Under the pieces are notes generated by a model. That model saw nothing but the letters and a program-made list of their open reading frames with translations, was not told the origin of the DNA and made no database searches. From Dokdonia pacifica (GTDB lineage Bacteria; Bacteroidota; Bacteroidia; Flavobacteriales; Flavobacteriaceae), in assembly GCF_900188275.1 (NCBI RefSeq), contig NZ_FZNY01000004.1:124001-188000 (forward strand): DNA of 64,000 bases. The letters are read 5' to 3'. Below, piece by piece: positions 25,457-33,701 of the stretch (position 1 is the stretch's first letter; every line of letters begins with the position of its first letter). The position numbers and the translations under genes were made by a program.

Positions 25457-28400
25457 ATGAGTGAAAAAAAATTTCCTCAATTCATATCAAATCAGCCTCA
25501 AGGAATAGATAGTTTTGGGGGTTCCCAAAAGAAGATAGCTAATAAAGTTTCTGAAATAATTAAAAAAGATTTATTAGAAACAAAAATTATTGGTCTCGAA
25601 GGTGATTGGGGAAGTGGGAAGTCAAATGTAGTTAGGATTATAGAAAAGAAATTAAATAGCGAAGGTTATCATACATTTATTTTTGATGCATGGGGTAATC
25701 AAGAAGATTTGACTAGGAAATCTTTCCTTGAACAACTTATAAATGAATTATTTGATAAAAAATTTCTAACTAATTCAGAAGAATGGCAAAAACTAGAAAA
25801 CCAACTTCTAGCTAAGACTTCCAGATCATTAAAGGAGAAGTATCCAAAAGTAAAGAAACATTGGTTTTTCATAATGTCCTCATTTGTTTTACTTGGAATT
25901 CTGACAGGTTTCTATACTCTTGTTTTAAAAGATAAAGAAGTATTACCTATAATACATTTTGGAGTATGGAAAACCATAATTAGTGTTTATTTAGCGCCTT
26001 TTATCTTATTAGTAATTGGACTTGTTAATATAAAAAAAGAGTATAGTGTTGCTAGGCAGATAAATAAAGATAAAAATGAAAAAGACAAGGAAACACAATG
26101 GGATACTTTAGGGAAAATACTTTATTGGTTTAGTGGACAAGATATCTTGACAGAAGAAACAGAAAGGATTATTGAAGAAGACCCTACTGTCTTAATGTTT
26201 AGAGAATACTTTTATAAAATCGAAAAGGATATTTCTTCTAAGGGTAAATTATTAATAGTATTCGATAATTTAGATAGACTAGATACTGATAAGGTCAAAT
26301 CATTATGGTCTTCTATACATACATTTTTTGCAGAAAGTAAAACCCAAATCAATTCTTACATTATTATTCCTTATAATAAAAGAGAACTCATATTACAACT
26401 TGGAGAGGGGGGTGTTGGAATAGGGTTTATTGAAAAATCCATAGCTATAAACTTCAGAGTTACACCACCAATAGTTACAAATTGGGAGATGTTTTTTAAG
26501 GATAAGTTGACATTAGCTTTCGGAGAGGAATTAATTAATCAATCAGATAGAATTGAGCTTATTACTATATATGATTTGTTATCAGAGGATAAAATAATTA
26601 ATCCTAGAAAAATAATTAATCACATTAATGAACTTGTTTCTCTTTACTTGCAATGGGAAAAAGAAATTAAATCTAAGAAAATCAAAATTAAATATCTTTC
26701 ATTATTCAGTTTGAAAAAGGATGATATTATATATGACCCGTATACTGAAATTCCATTAAGAAATTATTTATCATCATTAGAAAACTTATTTCCAGATAAA
26801 GAAGAATTAGATGAAATAATAGCAGCTTTAACTTTTGGAATACCTCGAGAACATGCAAATGAAGTATTATTATTAAGAGAATTTCAGGCTAATTTGAGGA
26901 TAGGTGATTCTAAAGCCTTATTGTCTGCGTCTGATCATTCAGCATTTTCAAATTATTTCAATAAAGCATATTATTCAGCAGGGTTTCCTAAAATAGTTAA
27001 ACATATTGATAAAATATTAATTTCTTTAAAAGAGAAGTTGCCTGAATCATTAATGAACTCATTTTGGAATGATGTAGCCGATAAAATTATTACATACGAT
27101 TCAGAGTTTAATTCTTTTACTTTAAAACATGAAAATATCTTACTTAATATTGATGAATTTAAGGGCCGTAAGGTTATTAATAAATTAATAGATACATTAA
27201 TTTCTAAACTTGAAGATGAAAAAACGAAAGACCAAAGTAATTATTTTACTCAAATTCAACTTCTCGAAAGTTTTTTAATCGAAAAGGGTATTTTTAATAG
27301 TAAAATTGATGAATTTCTTAAGCCAGTTTATTTTGATGCAATACCTTATTTAGATTTTGTGAATAAAGAACCTAGTAAATTTAATAGTTATAAAATTGAT
27401 TGTAAAGAAGAAAATTTAACCAATTATATAATCAATGAAGATAATACGATTAATATAGAATATCTTCTTCCATATATTAAGGAGTTCTCAATTATTAAAG
27501 GTAAAAAGAATTATAAGTTTCAAGATATTCAAGATAATGTTAAAGAACTGATTGAGAATATTAATCATGATCAAAAGAATGATTTAGATGACCTTTTAAA
27601 AGTCGTAAAGGCACTAAATGAAAAATATGTAACGTTAAAATTGACAGATACGTTCTATTCACAACTTACACTTAATAAATTAGATTCTGATAATATCTAT
27701 TATGATGCTTTCTGCATAGGGTTAAGTAATTTCGAAAACGCTTATCGCCAAAGAAATTTTCAAAATACTCTCAACACACTAAATGAAACCCATATTGAAA
27801 ATATTTGCTCAGTTATAGAATGGTACTTGTGTTATAACGATATTTTAGAATTAGTGACAACGAATTCAAATGCGCAGAAGTATAGTAGTTTAAAGAGTAT
27901 TGCATTGAAAATAACAGAAGAACCACGGGGAATTTCTAAATTAAATTTAGATTGGGTTCTAGCTAATTTTTCGAAAATAGTAGAAAACGTTTTTGATTCT
28001 GATCCTACCAATGAAGGTCTGTTTATTAAAAGACTAAGAAGTTGGGATAAAAGTTTAAAAATAAAAATAGAAGATATTGATGAGAAATTGTTTAAACATT
28101 TTAATGTTAAAAATAATGCTCTTATAGATGCAATAGTAATAAAAACTTTAGAATATTATAAGTCATTGTCAAAAGATAAAATCCTTACCTCGTTTATAGA
28201 TAAAAATAAAGATTATGAAGTACTAACTCACCTGGTTGGGAATTCATTGATTAAGAATTTTTCTTCTGATTTTTATAGTGCCATTGATGATTACTTTAAA
28301 AAAATAGCAAAACAAGACTTAGTTTGTGGTAATTATAAATTTTGGGATTCTTTAATGGACAAATTAAATAAAGTGAAATTAAAATCAACGTTTACGTCTG

Positions 28401-28741
28401 TTCGAGATATATTAATAAATGATAGAGGAGAAATTAATGAAGATGAGATTAGCTTTTTTGAAAAAGGTCTTATCGAATATGGAAATTTAATAAAAAAACC
28501 TGATGATAGTTGCCTTAAGTTTATCATCCCAATGATTAAATCAAATAGAAACTTTAATGTATTTCTTCAAAAGAATGAGAAATTAATTAAAGTCGCAGAA
28601 TCTTCAGAACATATTGAAACTGTTAAAGGTGAATTAGAAACTAGAATTAAATCAAAAGAGTATGCCAAGAATGAGACATTGAAAAGTATTACAAGTTATT
28701 TAAAAATAAAACCTACAGAAGAAGAATCGGAAGACATCTAA
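25457..28741 (+). CDS. KAP family P-loop NTPase, large, membrane-inserted
   Basis: 1094 residues. Walker A GDWGSGKS at 49-56, Walker B LLIVFDNLDRL at 265-275, and two membrane helices inserted between them (about 136-157 and 174-192), the arrangement that defines KAP NTPases. The remaining ~700 residues are helical with no motif I recognise. KAP proteins are found on mobile and defence islands and some act against phage; here the gene stands alone after recombinase remnant 3, AT-rich and without TTTCGCGAAA copies. A defence role is therefore a fair inference, not shown. No partner gene is visible unless it works with the toxin pair downstream. Confidence 0.82.
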   Translation: MSEKKFPQFISNQPQGIDSFGGSQKKIANKVSEIIKKDLLETKIIGLEGDWGSGKSNVVRIIEKKLNSEGYHTFIFDAWGNQEDLTRKSFLEQLINELFDKKFLTNSEEWQKLENQLLAKTSRSLKEKYPKVKKHWFFIMSSFVLLGILTGFYTLVLKDKEVLPIIHFGVWKTIISVYLAPFILLVIGLVNIKKEYSVARQINKDKNEKDKETQWDTLGKILYWFSGQDILTEETERIIEEDPTVLMFREYFYKIEKDISSKGKLLIVFDNLDRLDTDKVKSLWSSIHTFFAESKTQINSYIIIPYNKRELILQLGEGGVGIGFIEKSIAINFRVTPPIVTNWEMFFKDKLTLAFGEELINQSDRIELITIYDLLSEDKIINPRKIINHINELVSLYLQWEKEIKSKKIKIKYLSLFSLKKDDIIYDPYTEIPLRNYLSSLENLFPDKEELDEIIAALTFGIPREHANEVLLLREFQANLRIGDSKALLSASDHSAFSNYFNKAYYSAGFPKIVKHIDKILISLKEKLPESLMNSFWNDVADKIITYDSEFNSFTLKHENILLNIDEFKGRKVINKLIDTLISKLEDEKTKDQSNYFTQIQLLESFLIEKGIFNSKIDEFLKPVYFDAIPYLDFVNKEPSKFNSYKIDCKEENLTNYIINEDNTINIEYLLPYIKEFSIIKGKKNYKFQDIQDNVKELIENINHDQKNDLDDLLKVVKALNEKYVTLKLTDTFYSQLTLNKLDSDNIYYDAFCIGLSNFENAYRQRNFQNTLNTLNETHIENICSVIEWYLCYNDILELVTTNSNAQKYSSLKSIALKITEEPRGISKLNLDWVLANFSKIVENVFDSDPTNEGLFIKRLRSWDKSLKIKIEDIDEKLFKHFNVKNNALIDAIVIKTLEYYKSLSKDKILTSFIDKNKDYEVLTHLVGNSLIKNFSSDFYSAIDDYFKKIAKQDLVCGNYKFWDSLMDKLNKVKLKSTFTSVRDILINDRGEINEDEISFFEKGLIEYGNLIKKPDDSCLKFIIPMIKSNRNFNVFLQKNEKLIKVAESSEHIETVKGELETRIKSKEYAKNETLKSITSYLKIKPTEEESEDI

Positions 28742-28799
28742 TTAATTTATGAAGATTAGAATAAAGTTATCAATATAAATTATGAAAAACATATGAGAC

Positions 28800-29102
28800 T
28801 TATTCTATAAGAATACCTTCAGGATTTTTTTGAGTAGGGTACACACGAGTAATAAGTACTATTTTATTTATAACCCTATAAAGCACTCGAAATTTCTTTT
28901 TAATAATTGCTCTACGACAAGAAGGATCATATTCATCTACCTGCCATTGCTCAGAAAAAACCATTTCTTCTGCGCCATTTAGGATATCAATAATATGCTG
29001 ATGTGCTTTTTCAGGAGAAGTCTTTTGGTAGTATTCTAGAATATCATCGAGGTCTTTATCAGATTGTGGAGACCAGACAATCTCATCAAAATTTAATCTC
29101 AT
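28800..29102 (-). CDS. RelE/ParE family toxin
   Basis: 100 residues. IVWSPQSDKDLDDILEYYQK at the start, ISPEKAHQHI-type helix, then the basic strand DPSCRRAIIKKKFRVLYRVI and ILITRVYPTQKNPE, typical of ParE/RelE. ParE-type proteins poison gyrase; RelE-type cut mRNA on the ribosome; the sequence does not decide. It follows the antitoxin gene by 3 nt on the same strand, the usual order of such modules. Confidence 0.85.
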   Translation of the reverse strand: MRLNFDEIVWSPQSDKDLDDILEYYQKTSPEKAHQHIIDILNGAEEMVFSEQWQVDEYDPSCRRAIIKKKFRVLYRVINKIVLITRVYPTQKNPEGILIE

Positions 29103-29105
29103 AAA

Positions 29106-29357
29106 TTATACTCCAAACTTTTCTCTTAGTTGAGAAGTTGTTTTAAAATCACCTTTTTTGAAAGAAGCTACGGCTTCTTCATTGTTAGCAATATATTGTT
29201 CACGAGTAAGGGGAGTTCCGTCAATAGTATAAGCGACAATAGCATCATCAGAAGTATTTGTATGCTTTGCAAAATCAAAAAGTACTTTCAGATATTTCTC
29301 ATCTGAAGTGTTATTTATGATTTGGATTAATTTGTCTTTAAGTTCTATTGCTCCCAT
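29106..29357 (-). CDS. Antitoxin of the RelE/ParE pair
   Basis: 83 residues. The C-terminal half YTIDGTPLTREQYIANNEEA resembles the toxin-wrapping tail of Bacteroidota antitoxins whose N-terminal part is a short helical dimerisation segment (LKDKLIQIINNTSDEKYLKV). It directly precedes the toxin. Assignment rests on gene order and this general pattern. Confidence 0.75.
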   Translation of the reverse strand: MGAIELKDKLIQIINNTSDEKYLKVLFDFAKHTNTSDDAIVAYTIDGTPLTREQYIANNEEAVASFKKGDFKTTSQLREKFGV

Positions 29358-29376
29358 AATTAGAGGTATTATATCA

Positions 29377-29384
29377 CAAATATA
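29377..29384 (-). promoter_or_regulatory. TAnnTTTG box before the toxin-antitoxin operon
   Basis: TATATTTG on the minus strand, about 20 nt before the antitoxin ATG. No clear -33 TTG at the right distance. Confidence 0.4.
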
Positions 29385-29479
29385 ACGAAAGTTCCTCTCA
29401 CTATAGTATGGGTATCAAAAATCTATCCAAAAGGATTATGACAATATATAACAATTCAGTAGCTTCGTAAGGATTACAA

Positions 29480-29614
29480 ATGGGCTGTTTAAAATTACAT
29501 ATCGAGAATGAGCCAACACTGAGTGTGGCATACCGAAAAAAAGGTCAAAAGCCCTTAATAATTTGCCTTAGTTACTATCCATTTAGTTATATCAATGGGT
29601 GTTTAATAACATAA
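29480..29614 (+). pseudogene. RHS-type core remnant (MGCLKL...YYPF)
   Basis: A 44-codon frame begins MGCLKLHIENEPTLSVAYRK and later has SYYPF. Both blocks are typical of the start of the RHS-repeat-associated core in Bacteroidota proteins, but the text between is short and the rest is missing, so this is a fragment. It is the main content of the 29358-29691 gap, besides a promoter box at its left end, a terminator and a palindrome at its right. Confidence 0.55.
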
Positions 29615-29626
29615 CCTTTCATATAT

Positions 29627-29658
29627 AAAAAAACACCGCCTTCAAGGCGATGTTTTTT
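29627..29658 (-). terminator. Terminator of pruA
   Basis: AACACCGCC and GGCGATGTT pair around TTCAA, flanked by A and T runs on both sides. It lies about 34 nt after the pruA stop on the minus strand. Confidence 0.85.
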
Positions 29659-29669
29659 GCTTTATATAT

Positions 29670-29679
29670 TTTCGCGAAA
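29670..29679. repeat. TTTCGCGAAA palindrome after pruA
   Basis: Only the ten-base core is symmetric; the right side still has AAAGCGTA while the left has decayed to ATATAT. First copy right of the accessory island. Confidence 0.85.
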
Positions 29680-29691
29680 GCGTAAAAATGA

Positions 29692-31317
29692 TTACCCTAA
29701 AAATGGATATCTATAATCTGTAGGAGTGACAAAGGTTTCTTTAATCATACGAGGGCTTACCCAACGTAATAAGTTTAAGGCAGAACCTGCTTTGTCATTG
29801 GTTCCAGATGCTCTAGCACCTCCAAATGGCTGTTGTCCTACCACCGCACCTGTTGGTTTATCATTGATGTAGAAGTTACCTGCCGCGTTTTTAAGTGCCT
29901 TTGTTGCCTCTTGTACCGCATAACGATCTGTAGATAGTACAGCACCTGTTAAGGCATATTCACTAGTTTGATCTACCAGTTCTAAGGTTGCACTCCAATC
30001 TGCATCTTCATAAACATATATCGTAATCACAGGGCCAAAAAGCTCTGTACACATCGTGGTATATTTTGGGTCTTCTGCTACAATAACAGTAGGCTCAATA
30101 AAATACCCTTTAGACTTGTCATGACCACCACCTACAATGATCTCTGCACCAGCATCTGCTTTTGCTTGATCAATAAACGAAGCCAATTTATCAAAAGAAC
30201 CCTCATGAATCACAGCAGTAATGAAGTTACTCATATCTTCTGGAGATCCCATCTTGAATGAGTTTACATCTTTAATCACTTGCTCTTTTACAGCGGGCCA
30301 TAAGCTAGCAGGAACATAGGCACGACTAGCAGCACTACATTTTTGCCCTTGGAACTCAAAAGCACCACGTACAATAGCAGTAGCTACTTGATTTGCAGGA
30401 GCAGATGGGTGTGCTACGATAAAGTCTTTTCCTCCCGTTTCTCCAACAATACGAGGATAGGTTTTATAATTGTGAATATTAGTTCCAATTTTTGCCCAAA
30501 GATCTTTAAATACATGTGTTGATCCTGTAAAGTGTAATCCAGAAAAATCAGGACTAGCTAATACCGTATCTGTAATCATTACGGGATCTCCATGTACCAC
30601 TTGAATCACACCATCAGGAACACCCGCTTCACGGAAAATATCTAAGATAATCTTAGCAGAAAGCATTTGACTATCCGATGGTTTCCATACCACTACATTC
30701 CCCATTAAGGCACAACTTGCAGGTAAATTTGCCGCAATAGCTGTAAAGTTAAAAGGTGTAATAGCATAAATAAACCCTTCTAAAGGACGGTATTCTAAAC
30801 GATTCCATGCATCAGAAGTAGATTCTGGTTGCTCATTATAAATATCAGTCATAAACTGAACATTAAAACGCAAGAAATCAATCAGCTCACAAGCTGCATC
30901 TATTTCGGCTTGATGCACTGTTTTAGATTGTGCAATCATGGTAGCTGCATTAATACGTGCTCTATAAGGGCCCGCAATAAGCTCGGCAGCTTTTAAGAAA
31001 ATTCCAGCACGTTGCTCCCAAGGAAGTTCAGCCCACGCTGTTCTTGCCTCAAGTGCCCCTGCAATAGCATCTTCTATATGTGATTTTTCAGCAATATGAT
31101 ACTCTCCTACAATATGTTGGTGATCGTGAGGAGGAGACATTGTTCTAGTATTTCCTGTACGCACTTCTTGCCCGTTAATGTACATAGGTACTTCGGTATG
31201 TGCATTAAAAAGTGTTTTATAAGCTGCAGCAACGGCTTCTCTTTCTGGAGAACCAGGAGCATATCCTTTTACAGGTTCATTGACAGCAATTGGTACTTGA
31301 AAAAATCCTTTTCCCAT
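29692..31317 (-). CDS. pruA: 1-pyrroline-5-carboxylate (glutamate semialdehyde) dehydrogenase
   Basis: 541 residues of the aldehyde dehydrogenase family. SPPHDHQHIVGEYH at the start of the domain, AITPFNFTAIAANLPA, KPSDSQMLSAK for NAD binding, GETGGKD with the general base, and the nucleophile cysteine in FQGQKCSAASRAY. It oxidises proline-derived glutamate semialdehyde to glutamate. Length equals that of the eukaryote/Bacteroidota type of this enzyme. Proline dehydrogenase is not next to it. Confidence 0.95.
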   Translation of the reverse strand: MGKGFFQVPIAVNEPVKGYAPGSPEREAVAAAYKTLFNAHTEVPMYINGQEVRTGNTRTMSPPHDHQHIVGEYHIAEKSHIEDAIAGALEARTAWAELPWEQRAGIFLKAAELIAGPYRARINAATMIAQSKTVHQAEIDAACELIDFLRFNVQFMTDIYNEQPESTSDAWNRLEYRPLEGFIYAITPFNFTAIAANLPASCALMGNVVVWKPSDSQMLSAKIILDIFREAGVPDGVIQVVHGDPVMITDTVLASPDFSGLHFTGSTHVFKDLWAKIGTNIHNYKTYPRIVGETGGKDFIVAHPSAPANQVATAIVRGAFEFQGQKCSAASRAYVPASLWPAVKEQVIKDVNSFKMGSPEDMSNFITAVIHEGSFDKLASFIDQAKADAGAEIIVGGGHDKSKGYFIEPTVIVAEDPKYTTMCTELFGPVITIYVYEDADWSATLELVDQTSEYALTGAVLSTDRYAVQEATKALKNAAGNFYINDKPTGAVVGQQPFGGARASGTNDKAGSALNLLRWVSPRMIKETFVTPTDYRYPFLG

Positions 31318-31348
31318 AGGTGTTTAGTTTTTTTAATTTTAAGAGTTG

Positions 31349-31356
31349 CGAAGGTA
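31349..31356 (-). promoter_or_regulatory. Possible -7 box of pruA
   Basis: TACCTTCG on the minus strand, one base from TAnnTTTG, about 32 nt before the ATG. Confidence 0.3.
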
Positions 31357-31370
31357 CGAAATTGTTTACG

Positions 31371-31510
31371 CTTTCGCGAAATCGAGCCTGCGAGATTCAT
31401 GACTAAAAGGAAAGTAAAACGTTAAAGCGAAGTTTATACTGAACTTGTTGAAGTACGAAATCGAGCCAGCGAGATTCACGACCAAAGAGAGAGTAGAACG
31501 TTAAAGCGTA
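31371..31510. repeat. Two tandem copies of a composite intergenic repeat
   Basis: Copy A (31372-31430) starts with the exact core TTTCGCGAAA and continues ATCGAGCCTGCGAGATTCAT; copy B (31455-31509) begins ACGAAATCGAGCCAGCGAG. Both end in AACGTTAAAGCG. A third copy lies inverted at 61189-61270. They fill most of the gap between pruA and the NRDE gene. Confidence 0.75.
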
Positions 31511-31594
31511 CGCATCTTCAATCTATTAAAGTATTGTGATATGCATTCGTAGAATTTTTTGTAAGTTGCAAGCTAATTTTCTGACCAAAATCAT

Positions 31595-32311
31595 ATGTGT
31601 ACAGTAACCTATATTCCTAAGGGAAATTCTAATTTTATTCTAACTTCCAATCGTGATGAAGCTGTTGGGCGTACTACGCTACCACCAGATTTTTACGATG
31701 TAGATGGAGTAAAAATGTTATTCCCAAAAGATGCAGTTGCTGGCGGTTCTTGGATTGGAGTTTCTGAAAAAAATACGATGATATGTCTCCTGAATGGTGG
31801 TTTTGAAAACCATGTGAAGGTAGAAAACTACAAAATGAGTCGTGGCGTTGTAGTGAAAGAGCTTTTAAAAGCAGATGACTTGAGTGCTGCCATTGACACT
31901 TTTAATTATGAAGGGATTGAACCTTTTACGATTGTAGCCATAGATTGGAGTTCAGGATTAAAAGCAACAGAATTGGTGTGGGATGGATACAAGGCTCATA
32001 TTACGGTATTGCCAGATGCTCCAAAGATATGGTCTTCTTCTACATTATATGATGCACGGATGAAACAAAAACGCCGAGATTGGTTTGAAGTATTTTCAAA
32101 TGAAAATAAATTTGATGCAAATAAGCTACATCATTTTCATACCACTGCTGGAGAAGGAGATAAAAATGTAGATGTGCTTTTGGACCGCGGCTTGCTGAAA
32201 ACAGTAAGTATTACTCAAGTAGAAAAAATAGATGATAACTGTGCAATGACCTATTATGATTTGCAAAAAGATGAGGTGTATCGCGCCGAGTTTGATACAG
32301 TAACAGTGTGA
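31595..32311 (+). CDS. NRDE (TANGO2-like) family protein
   Basis: 238 residues. Starts MCTVTYIPKG and has the name-giving N19-R20-D21-E22, then GGSWIGVSEKNTMICLLNGG. Cys2 directly after Met suggests an N-terminal nucleophile fold as proposed for this family; the biochemical role is not settled (links to heme and lipid handling exist for eukaryotic TANGO2). The next gene begins inside its stop codon (GTGA overlap), so the two are made together. Confidence 0.85.
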   Translation: MCTVTYIPKGNSNFILTSNRDEAVGRTTLPPDFYDVDGVKMLFPKDAVAGGSWIGVSEKNTMICLLNGGFENHVKVENYKMSRGVVVKELLKADDLSAAIDTFNYEGIEPFTIVAIDWSSGLKATELVWDGYKAHITVLPDAPKIWSSSTLYDARMKQKRRDWFEVFSNENKFDANKLHHFHTTAGEGDKNVDVLLDRGLLKTVSITQVEKIDDNCAMTYYDLQKDEVYRAEFDTVTV

Positions 32312-33312
32312 AGTACAATGGGAAAATAATTGTTTTAGCTTTTCCAGACACTTTCGTAAAAATGTCTGATGAGTTGATGTGTAAATTACTGCCGCTTGTA
32401 GGTCTAGGAACCCGTTCACACATAAAAGCGGGACATGCTGCACTTGTGCTTATAGAAAACGCTACTGGAAATGCTTTTTACTATGACTTTGGACGCTATA
32501 TTACTCCTGAAGGATTGGGAAGAGTACGTGGGGTAAAAACAGATGCAGAATTAGAGATTCCATTTAAAGCAATACTTAATGGGGACACCCTTGAGAACTT
32601 AAACGAGTTTTTGCTTTGGCTAGATGCACATCCTGAAAAAACACATGGTTCTGGAAGGCTGGTTGCTTCTTTAAATGAATATGTGAACTATGAAAAGGCA
32701 CACGAATATATCATTAGTCTTCAAGAACAAGGAAGTATCCCTTATAAAGCTTTTGGGAATTTAGGAAGTAATTGTGCAAGATTTGTGACAGAAACCATAC
32801 TTTCTTCTACAGAAGAAAAACATATTATTAAAGCACTTAATCATAATAAAAAATTTACTCCTAGTACTGTTGGAAATGTAGAAAAGAGTGCGTCTGATAA
32901 AGTATATCAAGTGTATGATGGGGTTATTTCAGAATATAATTCGACGGCATTACGAGAAAATCTCACCAATTATTTTGATAAGAAAGTACCAGCTTCGCAC
33001 CTACAAGATGGTGAAGATGATATAGAATTACCTGAAGGAGCTCAACTTTTAACAGGTATCGGAAGTAGTGCTTGGTTTCTTTTAGAAGAAGAAACCAAAA
33101 ACCAAGTTCTTATTACAAGATTTACAGAGAAAGGAATTCCAGATTATAAGGGAGTGGCGCAAATCCCAGATGGTTTTGACGTTACTAGGAAGTATGCATT
33201 TGTATATGATAGTAATTGTGCATTTTGCACACTAGAACAGGAAGGAAAAACCTATCGTTTTGATCTAATAAGAAAAAGTGTAATCTCTGGAAAAGAAAAA
33301 TATAGTGCCTAG
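32308..33312 (+). CDS. DUF6695-like protein, papain-like features
   Basis: 334 residues with a GTG start that overlaps the previous stop by 4 nt; the frame offers no better start because MKYNGKIIVLAF begins a strand at once. HIKAGHAALVLIENATG and YYDFGRY, then NLGSNCARFV, look like the His and Cys blocks of a circularly permuted papain (NlpC/P60, LRAT) fold. I think this is the family NCBI calls DUF6695, with moderate certainty. Translational coupling with the NRDE protein suggests a shared pathway. No signal peptide, so probably cytoplasmic. Confidence 0.65.
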   Translation: MKYNGKIIVLAFPDTFVKMSDELMCKLLPLVGLGTRSHIKAGHAALVLIENATGNAFYYDFGRYITPEGLGRVRGVKTDAELEIPFKAILNGDTLENLNEFLLWLDAHPEKTHGSGRLVASLNEYVNYEKAHEYIISLQEQGSIPYKAFGNLGSNCARFVTETILSSTEEKHIIKALNHNKKFTPSTVGNVEKSASDKVYQVYDGVISEYNSTALRENLTNYFDKKVPASHLQDGEDDIELPEGAQLLTGIGSSAWFLLEEETKNQVLITRFTEKGIPDYKGVAQIPDGFDVTRKYAFVYDSNCAFCTLEQEGKTYRFDLIRKSVISGKEKYSA

Positions 33313-33695
33313 TTTAAAGCAAAAGGAGCACTTAATTTAAAGGTTGGGATTTTTACTCTAAATTTTCGAGTGGTTGTAAAGTTTACCATGTGGTAATACC
33401 CTTTCATAGCTCCAAATGGAGAGGTAAGTAAACATCCAGAACTATATACATGTTTTTCTCCTGGTTTTAAAACAGGTTTTTTTCCTATAACCCCTTCACC
33501 ATCTACAATTTCCGGAGAATTTAGTGAGTCATATATTTTCCAATGGCGTGCCATTAATTGAACGGAGTCCTTGCTCTGATTTTCAATAGTCACACGATAT
33601 CCAAAAGCAAAATGCATTTTATAATTTTTATAAAATGTGCCTTCAAAGTTGGTTTCTACCGAAATTTTTATGCCTCTTGTGACCTGTTGTACCAT
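33309..33695 (-). CDS. apaG: ApaG family protein
   Basis: 128 residues forming one fibronectin-like domain: VTRGIKISVETNFEG, FAFGYRVTIENQSKDSVQL, ARHWKIYDS, GEGVIGKKPVLKPGEKHVYS and the ending FSAPF-like. Length and all strands match ApaG. Its role (often called Co2+/Mg2+ efflux) is not well defined. Its stop overlaps the end of the convergent DUF6695-like gene by 4 nt. It lies 6 nt after the DUF3667 gene on the same strand. Confidence 0.92.
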   Translation of the reverse strand: MVQQVTRGIKISVETNFEGTFYKNYKMHFAFGYRVTIENQSKDSVQLMARHWKIYDSLNSPEIVDGEGVIGKKPVLKPGEKHVYSSGCLLTSPFGAMKGYYHMVNFTTTRKFRVKIPTFKLSAPFALN

Positions 33696-33701
33696 CTCTT
33701 T

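Noticed and set aside
29440-29614. Fourth copy of the recombinase remnant
   Set aside because: A short GGCTGTTTAAAA likeness is present, but the frame reads as an RHS core fragment (MGCLKL, YYPF) and nothing of box II is found.
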